Source: SAR116 cluster bacterium AG-447-C21
GTDB taxonomy: Bacteria > Pseudomonadota > Alphaproteobacteria > Thalassobaculales > Thalassobaculaceae
Direction of reading: 5' to 3'
Length of the DNA: 64,000 nucleotides
Assembly: GCA_003212315.1 (NCBI GenBank)
Contig: QCQB01000008.1
Location: 1 to 64,000, forward strand
Of this stretch, positions 1 to 9,105 are shown one piece after another. The notes under the pieces were generated by a model. It made no database searches, was not told where the DNA came from, and saw nothing but the letters and a program-made list of their open reading frames with translations. Position 1 is the stretch's first letter. Each line of letters begins with the position of its first letter. The translations under genes were made by a program, and so were the position numbers.

Positions 1-74
1 CGCATTTAAAGGTTAAACTTGCTATAAGCTTAGCAAGGGAAAATGGGATCGAGATGGATGGATATGAGAGATAA
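1..74 (+). CDS. 3' end of a gene cut by the window edge, possibly HPr kinase (hprK)
   Basis: An open frame enters from the left edge, reads about 23 residues (HLKVKLAISLARENG near its start) and stops at 72-74, overlapping the first codons of rapZ. In alphaproteobacteria the short HPr kinase/phosphorylase gene commonly sits just upstream of rapZ and the PTS genes, and its C-terminus is often a helix of this kind. The identity is inferred from gene order only; the fragment is too short to carry a diagnostic motif. Confidence 0.35.
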   Translation, partial: HLKVKLAISLARENGIEMDGYER

Positions 75-957
75 AAAACCAATGGACCCATTTCAACAGA
101 ATGTGGTCTTAGTGACCGGCCTTTCCGGTGCCGGACGCTCTACATGCTTAAAAATATTGGAGGATTATGGTTTTGAGGCCATCGATAATATACCCCTTAG
201 CTTCATACCAGCTTTATTAAGTCACAGCAGCTCAAATTCAGTATCAGAAAAGAAACTTAAAATAGCGATAGGAATCGATGTAAGGACCAGAGATTTTGAT
301 GAAAAAACACTATTAGATAGTGCCAATCAGGTTACCTCTACTAGCCTCTCTGTATCTATAGTATTCTTAGATTGCGATAATGATACACTAATCAAGCGTT
401 TTACAGAGACACGGCGCAAACATCCCCTCTCCGATGACTTGCCCGTAATAGAGGGGATAAAAATAGAGAGGCAACTATTATCGGGGATCTGCAAAAAAGC
501 GGATTTAATGATAGACACTTCGCATCTAACACTTTCGCAGCTCAATCTAATATTGAACAAGAGGCTCGGACTTGAAAAAGGAAGCAAACTTACTCTTAGT
601 ATTTTATCATTTGGTTTTCGAAACGGACTGCCAAATGAGGCCGACACAATAATTGATGTTCGATTTCTATCCAATCCCCATTATAATGACGAGCTTCGAC
701 TATTAGATGGCAGGGATAAAAAAATTGCACACTTCATAGAGAACGATCCAAGGTTTTCAATATTTATTAACGGTTTCGAGAACTTTTTAGATCCCTTAAT
801 CCCCTATTATGCAGATGAAGGAAAAAGTTACCTTACAATAGCTATTGGCTGTACAGGAGGCAAACATCGATCAGTTTTTGTTGCAGAACGTCTCTATGCT
901 TGGTTAAAACAGAAAGATTATAAAGTTACTTTGAAGCATCGCGACTTGATTGAATAA
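43..957 (+). CDS. rapZ: RapZ, RNase adapter / nucleotide-binding regulator
   Basis: RapZ family protein. In enterobacteria RapZ is an RNA-binding adaptor that delivers the sRNA GlmZ to RNase E to control glucosamine-6-phosphate synthase; in alphaproteobacteria its target is less clear. The N-terminal half has a Walker A loop (GLSGAGRST, about residues 26-34) for nucleotide binding. The C-terminal half has the family's DVRFLSNP and IGCTGGKHRS motifs. At 304 residues it is slightly longer than usual (about 285). ATG codons at 58 and 64 are in frame and are equally possible starts, since the first ATG has its purine-rich site only about two bases away. It is followed by the PTS genes, the usual alphaproteobacterial order, which suggests a link to PTS signalling. 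Confidence 0.93.
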   Translation: MGSRWMDMRDKKPMDPFQQNVVLVTGLSGAGRSTCLKILEDYGFEAIDNIPLSFIPALLSHSSSNSVSEKKLKIAIGIDVRTRDFDEKTLLDSANQVTSTSLSVSIVFLDCDNDTLIKRFTETRRKHPLSDDLPVIEGIKIERQLLSGICKKADLMIDTSHLTLSQLNLILNKRLGLEKGSKLTLSILSFGFRNGLPNEADTIIDVRFLSNPHYNDELRLLDGRDKKIAHFIENDPRFSIFINGFENFLDPLIPYYADEGKSYLTIAIGCTGGKHRSVFVAERLYAWLKQKDYKVTLKHRDLIE

Positions 958-992
958 CATCTACTTACCGATTTCGAAGCCGGAGCTAAATA

Positions 993-1421
993 ATGACCGA
1001 TGATACTTCTAAAGACATGATAGGAGTAGTTTTAGTGACCCATGGCAATCTAGCGACAGAGCTGGTTAAAGTTATGGAGCATGTTGTAGGTCCACAGGAT
1101 CAACTAGCGACTATTACCATTGACCCCGATGATGATATGGAAAAACGTCGAGAAGACATACTAAATTCAGTGCAATTTGTAGATAAAGGGCTAGGTGTGA
1201 TTATACTTACAGATATGTTTGGCGGGACTCCTTCGAATCTGGCAATATCTATAATGGAACAAGCAAAAATTGACATAATAGCTGGAGTAAATCTTCCTAT
1301 GTTGATTAAACTCGCCAGCGTTCGTTCAACCGAGACTATTTCAGACGCAGTAGCACAAGCCCGGGAAGCGGGGCAAAAATATATTATGGTTGCATCGCAA
1401 GTACTAGGATCAACCGGATGA
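993..1421 (+). CDS. PTS EIIA component, mannose (EIIA-Man) type
   Basis: Small cytoplasmic phosphocarrier of the mannose-family EIIA fold, 142 residues. The phospho-accepting histidine is His17 in the motif VLVTHGNLA, and GGTPSNLA lies in the middle of the domain as in ManX and DhaM. A GGAG ribosome site lies seven bases before the ATG. It overlaps the HPr gene by four bases (ATGA), so the two are translationally coupled. No EIIB, EIIC or EIID gene is nearby, so it probably acts as the terminal signalling EIIA of a regulatory PTS rather than in sugar uptake. Confidence 0.92.
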   Translation: MTDDTSKDMIGVVLVTHGNLATELVKVMEHVVGPQDQLATITIDPDDDMEKRREDILNSVQFVDKGLGVIILTDMFGGTPSNLAISIMEQAKIDIIAGVNLPMLIKLASVRSTETISDAVAQAREAGQKYIMVASQVLGSTG

Positions 1422-1705
1422 ATTATCAGAAAGTTGTTAAAATCGATAAAGTTTTAACCATTTTGAACCGAAGAGGCCTTCATGCACGTGCTGCTGCAAA
1501 ATTTACTGAAACAATCGCCGCTTTTTCCTGTGAGGTTACCGTAAGTAAAAACAATGAAACTGTTTCAGGAAGTTCAATTATGGGTTTACTGATGCTAGCA
1601 GCCTCCAAAGGCACCTCTATTCACATAAGTATGGCCGGGATAGATGCAGAAAGAGCCATGCAGAAGGTTGTTGAACTGGTGGACAATAAATTTTATGAAG
1701 AATGA
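1418..1705 (+). CDS. ptsH: HPr phosphocarrier protein
   Basis: HPr-fold protein of 95 residues. It accepts phosphate from enzyme I at His22 (motif RRGLHARAA) and passes it to EIIA. The regulatory serine segment GSSIMGLL (Ser53) is present, the site phosphorylated by HPr kinase in organisms that have one; this fits a possible hprK just outside the left edge. The start overlaps the EIIA stop, and the stop overlaps the likely enzyme I start, so EIIA, HPr and EI form one tightly coupled unit. Confidence 0.95.
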   Translation: MNYQKVVKIDKVLTILNRRGLHARAAAKFTETIAAFSCEVTVSKNNETVSGSSIMGLLMLAASKGTSIHISMAGIDAERAMQKVVELVDNKFYEE

Positions 1706-3479
1706 TAAAGCTGAAAGCGAGATGAAGGTCAAGGAGGAACAGTTTCTTCATGGTATTGGCGTATCAAGTGAAATAACGATAGGAACCGCCCATGTTATTC
1801 AATCTGGGCTAGGTCAACTGCCAGAATACAATATAGTTGAAAGTGACATTAAAAATGAACAAAAACGTTTCAGAACGGCAGTTTCACGAGCCCAAAAACA
1901 AATAACTAGACTTAAAGTTAAAACTAACAAGCTAAGCGATGCTAGCGCTGACGAATTGCGTCTTCTGCTAGATGCCCACGCTGCAATGTTAACCTCGAAG
2001 AGAATGGTGATAGGTATTGAGACGGTTATCGAAGAACGAAGAATAAATGCCGAGTCCGCAGTTCAAATGGTTGTCCATGAAATAGCGCAAGGTTTCACAC
2101 AAGTTAAAGATCCTTTTTTATCAGCTCGCCTACAAGATATTAATGATGTCGGGTCGCGAATTCTGAGACAATTGATGCAAACTCCGTATCAAGCCTTTTC
2201 TCAAATTCCTGAGGGCTCTGTGTTAATTGCTGAGGAATTGAGCCCAGCGGACACTGCATTGATTGACCCTCTAAAAATAGCTGGATTTATCACCCAACAG
2301 GGTGGTTCGGAAAGTCATACAGCTATAATGGCTCGCTCAATGAACCTTCCTGCTATTTTAGGGACACAAAACCTCCTTGCAACAATCAGATCAGGACAAA
2401 CTCTGGTAGTTGATGGAGAAAATGGCAAAATAATTATTGATCCCACTCCGGAAACTTTAAATGAATACCGGAGAAAAATAGAAGCCAGAAGACGCCTAAA
2501 CAGACAGCTCGCACGCCTTAGATCACTACCGGCCCTAACCCAAGATAAAACGCGGGTGAGCATGCAAGCAAACATAGAGCTTGCCAGAGATATCGATGGT
2601 GCTTTGAATGCCGGTGCTGAGGGCATAGGTCTACTTCGAACTGAATTCATGTTTTTAAACCGAAACAGCCTACCGAATGAGGAAGAACAATATACGTTGC
2701 TCAAAGCTATTGTGGAGGGCATGCAGGGACGTCCGGTGACAATCAGAACATTCGATCTTGGCGGCGATAAGTTACCAACGCTGCTCGATCGCAAATACAC
2801 AATGAGTGCCAACCCAATGCTGGGTTTGAGAGCAGTACGTCTATCCATTAAAGAGCAAAAATTATTTGAAGTTCAACTGACCGCTATTTTGCGAGCAAGT
2901 GAATATGGACCACTCAAGATACTTCTCCCAATGATTTCAAGTGTCGAGCAAATCAGAAAAGTTAAACAAATATTGAATAGGGTAATAGTAAAATTAAAAA
3001 AGCGTAATCCTAGTTTGAACCTGACGATGCCGCCATTAGGAGCTATGATCGAAATACCAGCTGCGGCACTCATTGCTGATTCCCTCGCTCACGAAGTTGA
3101 TTTTTTCGCCATTGGAACTAATGATTTAACTATGTACACCCTTGCCATCGATCGGGGAGATGAACAAGTAGCAAATCTATTTAATCCACTACACCCATCC
3201 GTGCTTCGTTTAATTCAGTTCACACTTGAGGCCGCTAGAAGAAATAATAAACCGGCAAGTGTGTGCGGAGAAATTGCAGGAGACCCAAGATTCGCACCTC
3301 TACTGATAGGGCTTGGGGTTCGAGAACTTTCAATGGCATGGCAAAGTATCCCACGGGTTAAGCAACGTATCAGAGTATTAAAGACTGGCCCCGCAACACG
3401 ACGTGCTTTCGCCATCCTCGATCAGACAGATGAAGATAAAGTCGCAGCACTCCTCGACGATTTTAATGAGGATCTCTAA
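1695..3479 (+). CDS. ptsI: PTS enzyme I (PEP-protein phosphotransferase)
   Basis: Transfers phosphate from phosphoenolpyruvate to HPr. The phosphohistidine is in GGSESHTAIMAR (His208 counting from the ATG at 1695). The PEP-binding barrel shows GIGLLRTEFMF, the metal-site motif GTNDLTMYTLAIDR, and the catalytic cysteine in SVCGEIAGDP. There is no N-terminal GAF domain, so this is not the classical nitrogen-type PtsP, although it probably serves a regulatory chain. ATG 1695 overlaps the HPr stop by 11 bases and gives 594 residues. ATG 1722 would give 585, also within family range. Earlier in-frame codons lie inside HPr and are unlikely. Confidence 0.94.
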   Translation: MKNDKAESEMKVKEEQFLHGIGVSSEITIGTAHVIQSGLGQLPEYNIVESDIKNEQKRFRTAVSRAQKQITRLKVKTNKLSDASADELRLLLDAHAAMLTSKRMVIGIETVIEERRINAESAVQMVVHEIAQGFTQVKDPFLSARLQDINDVGSRILRQLMQTPYQAFSQIPEGSVLIAEELSPADTALIDPLKIAGFITQQGGSESHTAIMARSMNLPAILGTQNLLATIRSGQTLVVDGENGKIIIDPTPETLNEYRRKIEARRRLNRQLARLRSLPALTQDKTRVSMQANIELARDIDGALNAGAEGIGLLRTEFMFLNRNSLPNEEEQYTLLKAIVEGMQGRPVTIRTFDLGGDKLPTLLDRKYTMSANPMLGLRAVRLSIKEQKLFEVQLTAILRASEYGPLKILLPMISSVEQIRKVKQILNRVIVKLKKRNPSLNLTMPPLGAMIEIPAAALIADSLAHEVDFFAIGTNDLTMYTLAIDRGDEQVANLFNPLHPSVLRLIQFTLEAARRNNKPASVCGEIAGDPRFAPLLIGLGVRELSMAWQSIPRVKQRIRVLKTGPATRRAFAILDQTDEDKVAALLDDFNEDL

Positions 3480-3522
3480 AAATCATCTGCCATATATTAG
3501 ACAGTTCATAAGAGGATACGAT

Positions 3523-4575
3523 ATGGAACAAATACGAGTGGGTTTAATCGGAGCTGGAGGCAACACTAAATCTCGACATATACCCGGTTTTAATAAAATA
3601 AAAGGTATACAATTACTATCCGTCGCAAATCGATCTACTGAATCTTCTGAACAAGTGGCCAAAGAATTCAATATTGCAGAAACTGCAAAAAATTGGCGAG
3701 TTCTTCTTGAGGACGATCGAATTGACGCAGTATGCATAGGCACTTGGCCCAATATGCACTGCCCTATCACTATTTCGGCCCTTAATCATGGAAAGCACGT
3801 CTTATGCGAGGCTCGAATGGCACTTAATTCTAAAGAAGCACACGAAATGTTAGATGCCTCTCGATATCAACCAGATCTTATCGCACAAATTGTTCCTGCA
3901 CCACATACCCTTGAATTTGACACTACGATAAAAAAATTACTCGCGGACGACTTCATTGGAGATTTAATAACATTAGATGGACGGGTTAGTTTTGGAGCTG
4001 ATTACCCAAACTTTTCCTCTGACTTACATTGGCGACATAATCGTAATTTTTCAGGCAATAATATTATGAATATGGGCATCTGGTATGAAGCAATCATGAG
4101 GTGGGTCGGACCAGCAAACAGCGTATTTGCTGTAGGAACATCCGTAGTATCACACCGCCAAAATGCTGATGGAAGTCGGGTCCCAACATCCATCCCCGAT
4201 CACATTGATATTATTGGGACTTTTGAACAAGGAGGGCAAATGCGTTTGAATATTTCCTCCGTAATCGGCAGTTTAGAAAATGAAGTAGATATCTATCTTT
4301 GCGGTACAAAAGGAACAATAAGACTAGTTCAAGCAAAGGGAGAGAGAAAGCAACTCTATGCAGGCAATATTGGCGCTGATGTCCTCGAAAAAATTGTAGT
4401 GAACGATAAGGATAGAGGGAAATGGCGGGTGGAAGAAGAATTTATAAATGCTATTCGCGGAAAAGAAAAAATCTCGCATACAGATCTTGATACTGCAGTA
4501 AAATATATGGAATGGACGGATGCTGTTACCGAATCTCTAAAGACTGGGTGTATGATAAAACTCCCTCTAGGATAA
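3523..4575 (+). CDS. Gfo/Idh/MocA-family NAD(P)-dependent oxidoreductase
   Basis: N-terminal Rossmann fold with GLIGAGGN (residues 7-14) and the family's second domain; 350 residues. Members oxidise or reduce sugars, inositols and related compounds with NAD(P). The start is the ATG at 3523, preceded by AGAGGA; the frame is open further upstream but has no ribosome site. The usual EKP motif, whose lysine is catalytic in most members, is replaced by Glu-Ala-Arg at residues 96-98 (LCEARMAL). The substrate is therefore unclear and the chemistry may differ from classical members. It starts 43 bases after enzyme I and may be co-transcribed with it. Confidence 0.85.
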   Translation: MEQIRVGLIGAGGNTKSRHIPGFNKIKGIQLLSVANRSTESSEQVAKEFNIAETAKNWRVLLEDDRIDAVCIGTWPNMHCPITISALNHGKHVLCEARMALNSKEAHEMLDASRYQPDLIAQIVPAPHTLEFDTTIKKLLADDFIGDLITLDGRVSFGADYPNFSSDLHWRHNRNFSGNNIMNMGIWYEAIMRWVGPANSVFAVGTSVVSHRQNADGSRVPTSIPDHIDIIGTFEQGGQMRLNISSVIGSLENEVDIYLCGTKGTIRLVQAKGERKQLYAGNIGADVLEKIVVNDKDRGKWRVEEEFINAIRGKEKISHTDLDTAVKYMEWTDAVTESLKTGCMIKLPLG

Positions 4576-4618
4576 TGATTGAACAAAATCTAGTTTTCAA
4601 TAGGACTTGGTTATCAAT

Positions 4619-5785
4619 ATGTTTATAAACCCCAACGTCATTAATGCTATCGAACCTCCAATAGCAGAAGCGCAATCATGGATAATTGGCCGAAGTTTTC
4701 CTGAAGAAAAACCCCTAATTAATTTAGCACAAGCTGTACCTAGTTACCCTCCAGCCCAAAGCTTGCAAGAACACCTCGCTACCCGAACCAGATTGTTTCA
4801 AACAGCACAGTATACAGAAATTGCTGGGACACCTGAGCTTCGATCATCATTATCCACACACATGAATAAAGTTTATAAAGGCAACACCTCATTGAATAAT
4901 GTTTTAATCTCCTCTGGCTGTAATCAAGCATACTGTCTCACTATTATGGCTCTAGCTAAAGCAGGTGATGAAATAATACTTCCCGAGCCGTACTATTTTA
5001 ATCATTTAATGTGGTTAGAAATGCTTGGTATAAAAGCGAAACTTATGCCGTTTAAACCCGACCAAAATGGCATTCCTACTCCGCTAGATGCCGAACGGCT
5101 CCTAACAAAAAAAACTAAGGCAATAGTATTGATATCACCAAACAATCCAACTGGGGCTATCTATCCCCCCGATATAATTACAAGCTTTTACGAATTCGCT
5201 CGCGAAAAGGAAATTGCTTTAATTATTGATGAAACCTACAAGGATTTTTTAGGCAGCATTCAACCACATTCTTTATTTCAAAAGAAACAATGGGAGGAAA
5301 CCTTCATTCAAATCTATAGTTTTTCTAAAGTATTTAGCTTAACTGGATATCGCGTTGGCTCTATAATTGCCGGCGAAAAAACAATCCAGTCCATCACCAA
5401 AATCATGGATACGCTTGCTATATGTGCACCACGAATTTCACAAGACGCCGCATTATTTGGTCTCGCTAATTTATCCAACTGGGTATCTAAGAAACAAAAG
5501 ATCATCAAAGAACGATGCGATTTTGTTCAAGGATTATTTCAATCTAAAGACATAAATTTTGAAGTTGTGAGCTGCGGTGCCTATTTCGCCTATATCAAGC
5601 ATCCATTTGTTGAACTATCGGCGCGCCAAGTTGCAATGAAATTGGCAAAACAAGCGAACATCCTTTGCCTGCCAGGAACATTTTTTGGTCCTAATCAGGA
5701 ACATTTTCTTAGATTTGCATTTGCAAATGCCAGCATAGAAGAGATGACGCTTGTTGAAGAACGCCTGCGGCAATACTATGATTAG
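4619..5785 (+). CDS. PLP-dependent aminotransferase, class I/II
   Basis: Fold-type I aminotransferase of 388 residues. The PLP lysine lies in YSFSKVFSLTGYRVG (Lys237). The cofactor ring is held by the aspartate and tyrosine of IIDETY, and SPNNPTG is the usual asparagine motif. Substrates in this family are amino acids with their 2-oxoacids; the exact pair cannot be read from sequence. ATG 4619 is preferred over an in-frame TTG at 4607 because the AGGA at 4602-4605 would sit only two bases before the TTG. It follows the Gfo/Idh-type gene by 43 bases on the same strand. Confidence 0.88.
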   Translation: MFINPNVINAIEPPIAEAQSWIIGRSFPEEKPLINLAQAVPSYPPAQSLQEHLATRTRLFQTAQYTEIAGTPELRSSLSTHMNKVYKGNTSLNNVLISSGCNQAYCLTIMALAKAGDEIILPEPYYFNHLMWLEMLGIKAKLMPFKPDQNGIPTPLDAERLLTKKTKAIVLISPNNPTGAIYPPDIITSFYEFAREKEIALIIDETYKDFLGSIQPHSLFQKKQWEETFIQIYSFSKVFSLTGYRVGSIIAGEKTIQSITKIMDTLAICAPRISQDAALFGLANLSNWVSKKQKIIKERCDFVQGLFQSKDINFEVVSCGAYFAYIKHPFVELSARQVAMKLAKQANILCLPGTFFGPNQEHFLRFAFANASIEEMTLVEERLRQYYD

Positions 5786-5796
5786 GAAAAGCCTCT

Positions 5797-5862
5797 ACGG
5801 GAGTATGAACCAAATAAATAAAGCGCAAAACTAGATATCGATACTCAATTACTTGCTCCCGT
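5797..5862 (+). promoter_or_regulatory. Possible structured RNA leader upstream of ahcY
   Basis: In the 148-base gap before ahcY, ACGGGAG at 5797-5803 is complementary to CTCCCGT at 5856-5862. The overlapping GAGTAT at 5801-5806 is complementary to ATACTC at 5841-5846. The two pairings share three bases and so would compete. Neither is followed by a T-run, so a simple terminator is unlikely. The segment does not match the SAH or SAM riboswitch consensus sequences I can recall. Confidence 0.35.
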
Positions 5863-5933
5863 TCAAAGGGACTGCTATATGCCAACCTAAATAAAAAATT
5901 TGAATAGTTGTAGAGCTTGTTGTGGATAAAAAA

Positions 5934-7229
5934 ATGACTGAATACTCCGATTATAAAGTAGCCGATATATCCCTTGCTGAGTGGGGGCGCCGTGAAATAA
6001 AAATAGCTGAAACAGAGATGCCAGGTCTGATGGCAGTTAGAGACGAGTACGGAGCATCGAAGCCACTAAAAGGCGCTAGAATAATTGGTTGCCTTCATAT
6101 GACTATTCAAACAGCCGTACTAATTGAAACTCTAACCCATCTAGGTGCAGAAGTAAGGTGGAGTTCATGTAACATTTTTTCCACCCAAGATCATGCAGCC
6201 GCAGAAATAGCGGCAACAGGGGTTCCAGTATTTGCTTGGAAAGGTGAGACCGAAGAAGAGTACGAGTGGTGCATAAAACAGACAATAGAAGCACCTAATG
6301 GTTGGAAACCGAATATGTTACTGGATGACGGGGGAGATCTAACTAAAATAGTTCACGAAGATTACCCAGAACTACTTGATGAAATAAGAGGGGTCTCCGA
6401 AGAAACCACGACTGGCGTTCTCAGATTAGTAGAAATGCAGGAAGCCGGAACTCTGAAATTACCTGCATTTAACGTCAACGACAGTGTTACAAAATCAAAA
6501 TTTGATAATCTTTATGGATGTAGGGAAAGCCTTACTGATGGAATACGCAGAGCAACAGATGTGATGCTTTCAGGTAAGGTGGCAGTGGTGAACGGATATG
6601 GGGATGTTGGAAAGGGTTCCGCCTCCAGTTTAAGGAACGGCGGAGCCCGAGTAATCGTGACTGAAGTCGATCCTATCTGTGCACTTCAAGCCGCTATGGA
6701 GGGGTATGAAGTTGCCACCATGGATGAATACGCATCCAAAGCTGATATTTTTGTCACAGCAACGGGAAACAAAGATATAATTTCGATCGATCATATGCGA
6801 GAAATGAAAGATAGAGCGATAGTTTGTAATATTGGCCATTTTGACACAGAGATACAGGTTGAGGCCCTTCGAAACTTTAAGTGGCATCCCGTAAAACCAC
6901 AGGTTGATGAAGTAGAGTTTCCTGATGGGAAAAGAATATTGCTACTAGCTGAGGGACGCTTGGTAAATCTTGGATGCGCTACAGGCCATCCGAGTTTTGT
7001 TATGAGCGCATCATTTACCAACCAAGTTTTGGCGCAAATAGAACTCTGGGCAAATGTTGGGAAGTATAAGAATGAAGTTTATGTGCTGCCTAAGGCCCTT
7101 GACGAAAAAGTTGCAGAGCTGCACCTAGCAAGGGTTGGCGCAAAGCTCACAAAAATGAGCGAGGAACAAGCGAGTTATATTGGTGTAACACCGCAGGGGC
7201 CATTCAAAGGGGAAAATTATCGTTATTAG
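5934..7229 (+). CDS. ahcY: Adenosylhomocysteinase (SAH hydrolase)
   Basis: Splits S-adenosylhomocysteine into adenosine and homocysteine, removing the inhibitory product of methyltransferases. Family motifs are clear: [13 protein letters not shown] near the start, LLDDGGDLT, the NAD-binding [23 protein letters not shown], and the conserved C-terminal Tyr-Arg-Tyr that closes the active site. ATG 5934 matches the usual family start and has GGAT six bases upstream; a GTG at 5922 would add four residues. It stands alone as a transcription unit, with a possible structured leader at 5797-5862. Confidence 0.97.
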   Translation: MTEYSDYKVADISLAEWGRREIKIAETEMPGLMAVRDEYGASKPLKGARIIGCLHMTIQTAVLIETLTHLGAEVRWSSCNIFSTQDHAAAEIAATGVPVFAWKGETEEEYEWCIKQTIEAPNGWKPNMLLDDGGDLTKIVHEDYPELLDEIRGVSEETTTGVLRLVEMQEAGTLKLPAFNVNDSVTKSKFDNLYGCRESLTDGIRRATDVMLSGKVAVVNGYGDVGKGSASSLRNGGARVIVTEVDPICALQAAMEGYEVATMDEYASKADIFVTATGNKDIISIDHMREMKDRAIVCNIGHFDTEIQVEALRNFKWHPVKPQVDEVEFPDGKRILLLAEGRLVNLGCATGHPSFVMSASFTNQVLAQIELWANVGKYKNEVYVLPKALDEKVAELHLARVGAKLTKMSEEQASYIGVTPQGPFKGENYRY

Positions 7230-7336
7230 GATAATCCATAAAATACAGACAATTTTGGTGACACTAATCGAAGAAAATACACCATGCTCCTAAGAACGAT
7301 CAAAGGTTTTTAACCAAAAATAAAAAGGAGCTTGTT

Positions 7337-7711
7337 TTGGCTGTACGCATTCACAACCAAGCCGATGTTTTCATATCGAAAAATTCAAGCCTTCCAATTG
7401 CGAGGATTATCACACAAAGCACCGGATCTGGTGCATGCGAGTTATGGGAACAACCCCTGCAACCTGGGGATGTCATCCCGATGCATTACCATCTAGTGGA
7501 AGAGACTATCACTTTTGCGAGCGGGAAAATCAGTGTCATTTTAGATGGAGACACCTATGAGATAAACGCCGACCTGAATGGAACTTCTTCTATTTTACTT
7601 CCAAGTAGGCTTCATCATGAAATTCGAAACATTGGAGACACGGCGACGTCCATGTTAGCATTTTTTCCCAGTGTGAACCCAGAAATTTTTCCAGTTAGAA
7701 AATCCGTATGA
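7337..7711 (+). CDS. Small cupin-domain protein
   Basis: A single cupin beta-barrel domain of 124 residues. The first cupin motif is visible as MHYHLVEETITFASG, with two histidines and a glutamate as potential metal ligands; the second is LPSRLHHEIRN. The start is TTG with a strong AGGAG site (7326-7330) six bases upstream; no better ATG exists. Single-domain cupins range from isomerases to dioxygenases to ligand sensors, so no reaction is assigned. It lies between ahcY and an rRNA methyltransferase with no obvious functional link. Confidence 0.82.
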   Translation: MAVRIHNQADVFISKNSSLPIARIITQSTGSGACELWEQPLQPGDVIPMHYHLVEETITFASGKISVILDGDTYEINADLNGTSSILLPSRLHHEIRNIGDTATSMLAFFPSVNPEIFPVRKSV

Positions 7712-7748
7712 TTATTCTAGAAATACAGAGTATTCACTATTCTATAAG

Positions 7749-9104
7749 ATGAATAAACGTCGTATAAAAAACAAAAAAACCACTAAGCGTTTTCCTAGTC
7801 ATACTGCGACAATGGAATTAGTTATCGATCGTATAGGCGGTAAAGGCGATGGGATATCCAATAATTTATCCTCCAATAACAATGGTAACGTAAAAGAAAA
7901 TCAGTCCTACTTTATTCCCGGCACCCTACCCGGGGAACATATAATCACGCGTCCTATTTTCAAAACAGCGGAAGGTGTTTTTGGACAACTTTTGGAAATC
8001 ACAAAAGCCTCTACTGAAAGAGTCTCAGCACCATGCACATATTTTGGGATATGTGGGGGATGTTCTCTTCAGCACTGGGATACTGCTCCATATCAGGAAT
8101 GGAAGATAAATCGCATCAAAAATGTCACTAAAAAAGTTATTTCTCCCAACACCGTCTTCTCTAAGTTAATACCATCAGAGACGCAAGCACGGAGACGGGC
8201 AGATATATCTATAAAACGACTTGAAACAAAATCGGTTTTAGGGTTTCACGAACGAGACAGTCACAGAATTGTTGATATTAAGAGTTGCGACTTATTAGAT
8301 CCAGAAATCATAAATTTGAGTAATGCACTCCGCCCCATTTCTCATTTGTTGGTACCAATAGGTGAAAGCTCAAGGATTAGCATCAATAAGCTCGACAATG
8401 GTTTGGATATTTTGATTTATCTGCAATCCGAGCCTTCATTAGAGGGATTAGAAGCTTTTAACAAATTAGCTCACGCTCATAATTTGTCTCGAATATCGAT
8501 GAAAATTGCATCAGCTGCTGACATCATACCTATTATCGAAAAGAGAATGCCGCACATAGAATTTTCAGGGGTGAAAATATCGCCGCCTCCCGGTGCTTTC
8601 CTTCAAGCGACCAAACGGGGAACACAATCAATTACTCAAGCAGTCTTGTCAGGTGTTACTGGTAAAAAAACCATTCTGGAACTATTTTCTGGATGTGGAA
8701 CCCTGACTATACCATTACATCATAAGGCGACTGTTCATGCTGTCGAAGGTGATCCCTTTTCCGCCGACGCTCTCAAAAGGGGTACTGTCAAAGCTGCAAT
8801 TGACAACAAAATATCAGTTGAAATTCGTGATCTATTAAGAAACCCCATTCCAGCGGATGAGTTATCAAAGTATGACGCGGTCGTATTTGATCCGCCCCGG
8901 TCAGGCGCTAAAAAACAGGTGGAGGAAATAGTCAAAAATGGCCCTGCCACAGTTGTGGCGGTATCATGTAATCCAAATACATTTGCACGAGACAGCCAAA
9001 TTTTAGTAAACGGCGGCTATCAATTAAAAAAAATTACCTCAATAGATCAATTTCTATGGTCGCCACACGTCGAACTAGTAGCCGAATTTTATCGGGAAAA
9101 ATAA
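7749..9104 (+). CDS. RlmD/TrmA-family RNA (uracil-5-)-methyltransferase
   Basis: SAM-dependent enzyme that methylates a uridine in rRNA or tRNA at C5; 451 residues. An N-terminal TRAM-like RNA-binding segment is followed by a cysteine-rich stretch (CTYFGICGGCSLQHW, plus a later Cys) expected to hold a [4Fe-4S] cluster. The C-terminal methyltransferase domain has FSGCGTLTIPL for SAM binding, DPPRSGA, and the catalytic cysteine motif SCNPNTFARD. The exact target base cannot be assigned. Only one base separates it from the next gene, so the two are co-transcribed. Confidence 0.93.
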   Translation: MNKRRIKNKKTTKRFPSHTATMELVIDRIGGKGDGISNNLSSNNNGNVKENQSYFIPGTLPGEHIITRPIFKTAEGVFGQLLEITKASTERVSAPCTYFGICGGCSLQHWDTAPYQEWKINRIKNVTKKVISPNTVFSKLIPSETQARRRADISIKRLETKSVLGFHERDSHRIVDIKSCDLLDPEIINLSNALRPISHLLVPIGESSRISINKLDNGLDILIYLQSEPSLEGLEAFNKLAHAHNLSRISMKIASAADIIPIIEKRMPHIEFSGVKISPPPGAFLQATKRGTQSITQAVLSGVTGKKTILELFSGCGTLTIPLHHKATVHAVEGDPFSADALKRGTVKAAIDNKISVEIRDLLRNPIPADELSKYDAVVFDPPRSGAKKQVEEIVKNGPATVVAVSCNPNTFARDSQILVNGGYQLKKITSIDQFLWSPHVELVAEFYREK

Positions 9105-9105
9105 A

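Noticed and set aside
2315-2848. A 177-residue minus-strand open frame inside ptsI
   Set aside because: It is antisense to a strongly conserved enzyme I domain, has no family features and no ribosome site.
5797-5862. Assignment of the ahcY leader to a known SAH or SAM riboswitch class
   Set aside because: The stems are visible but the conserved loop sequences I associate with those classes are not, so it is listed only as a possible unassigned leader.
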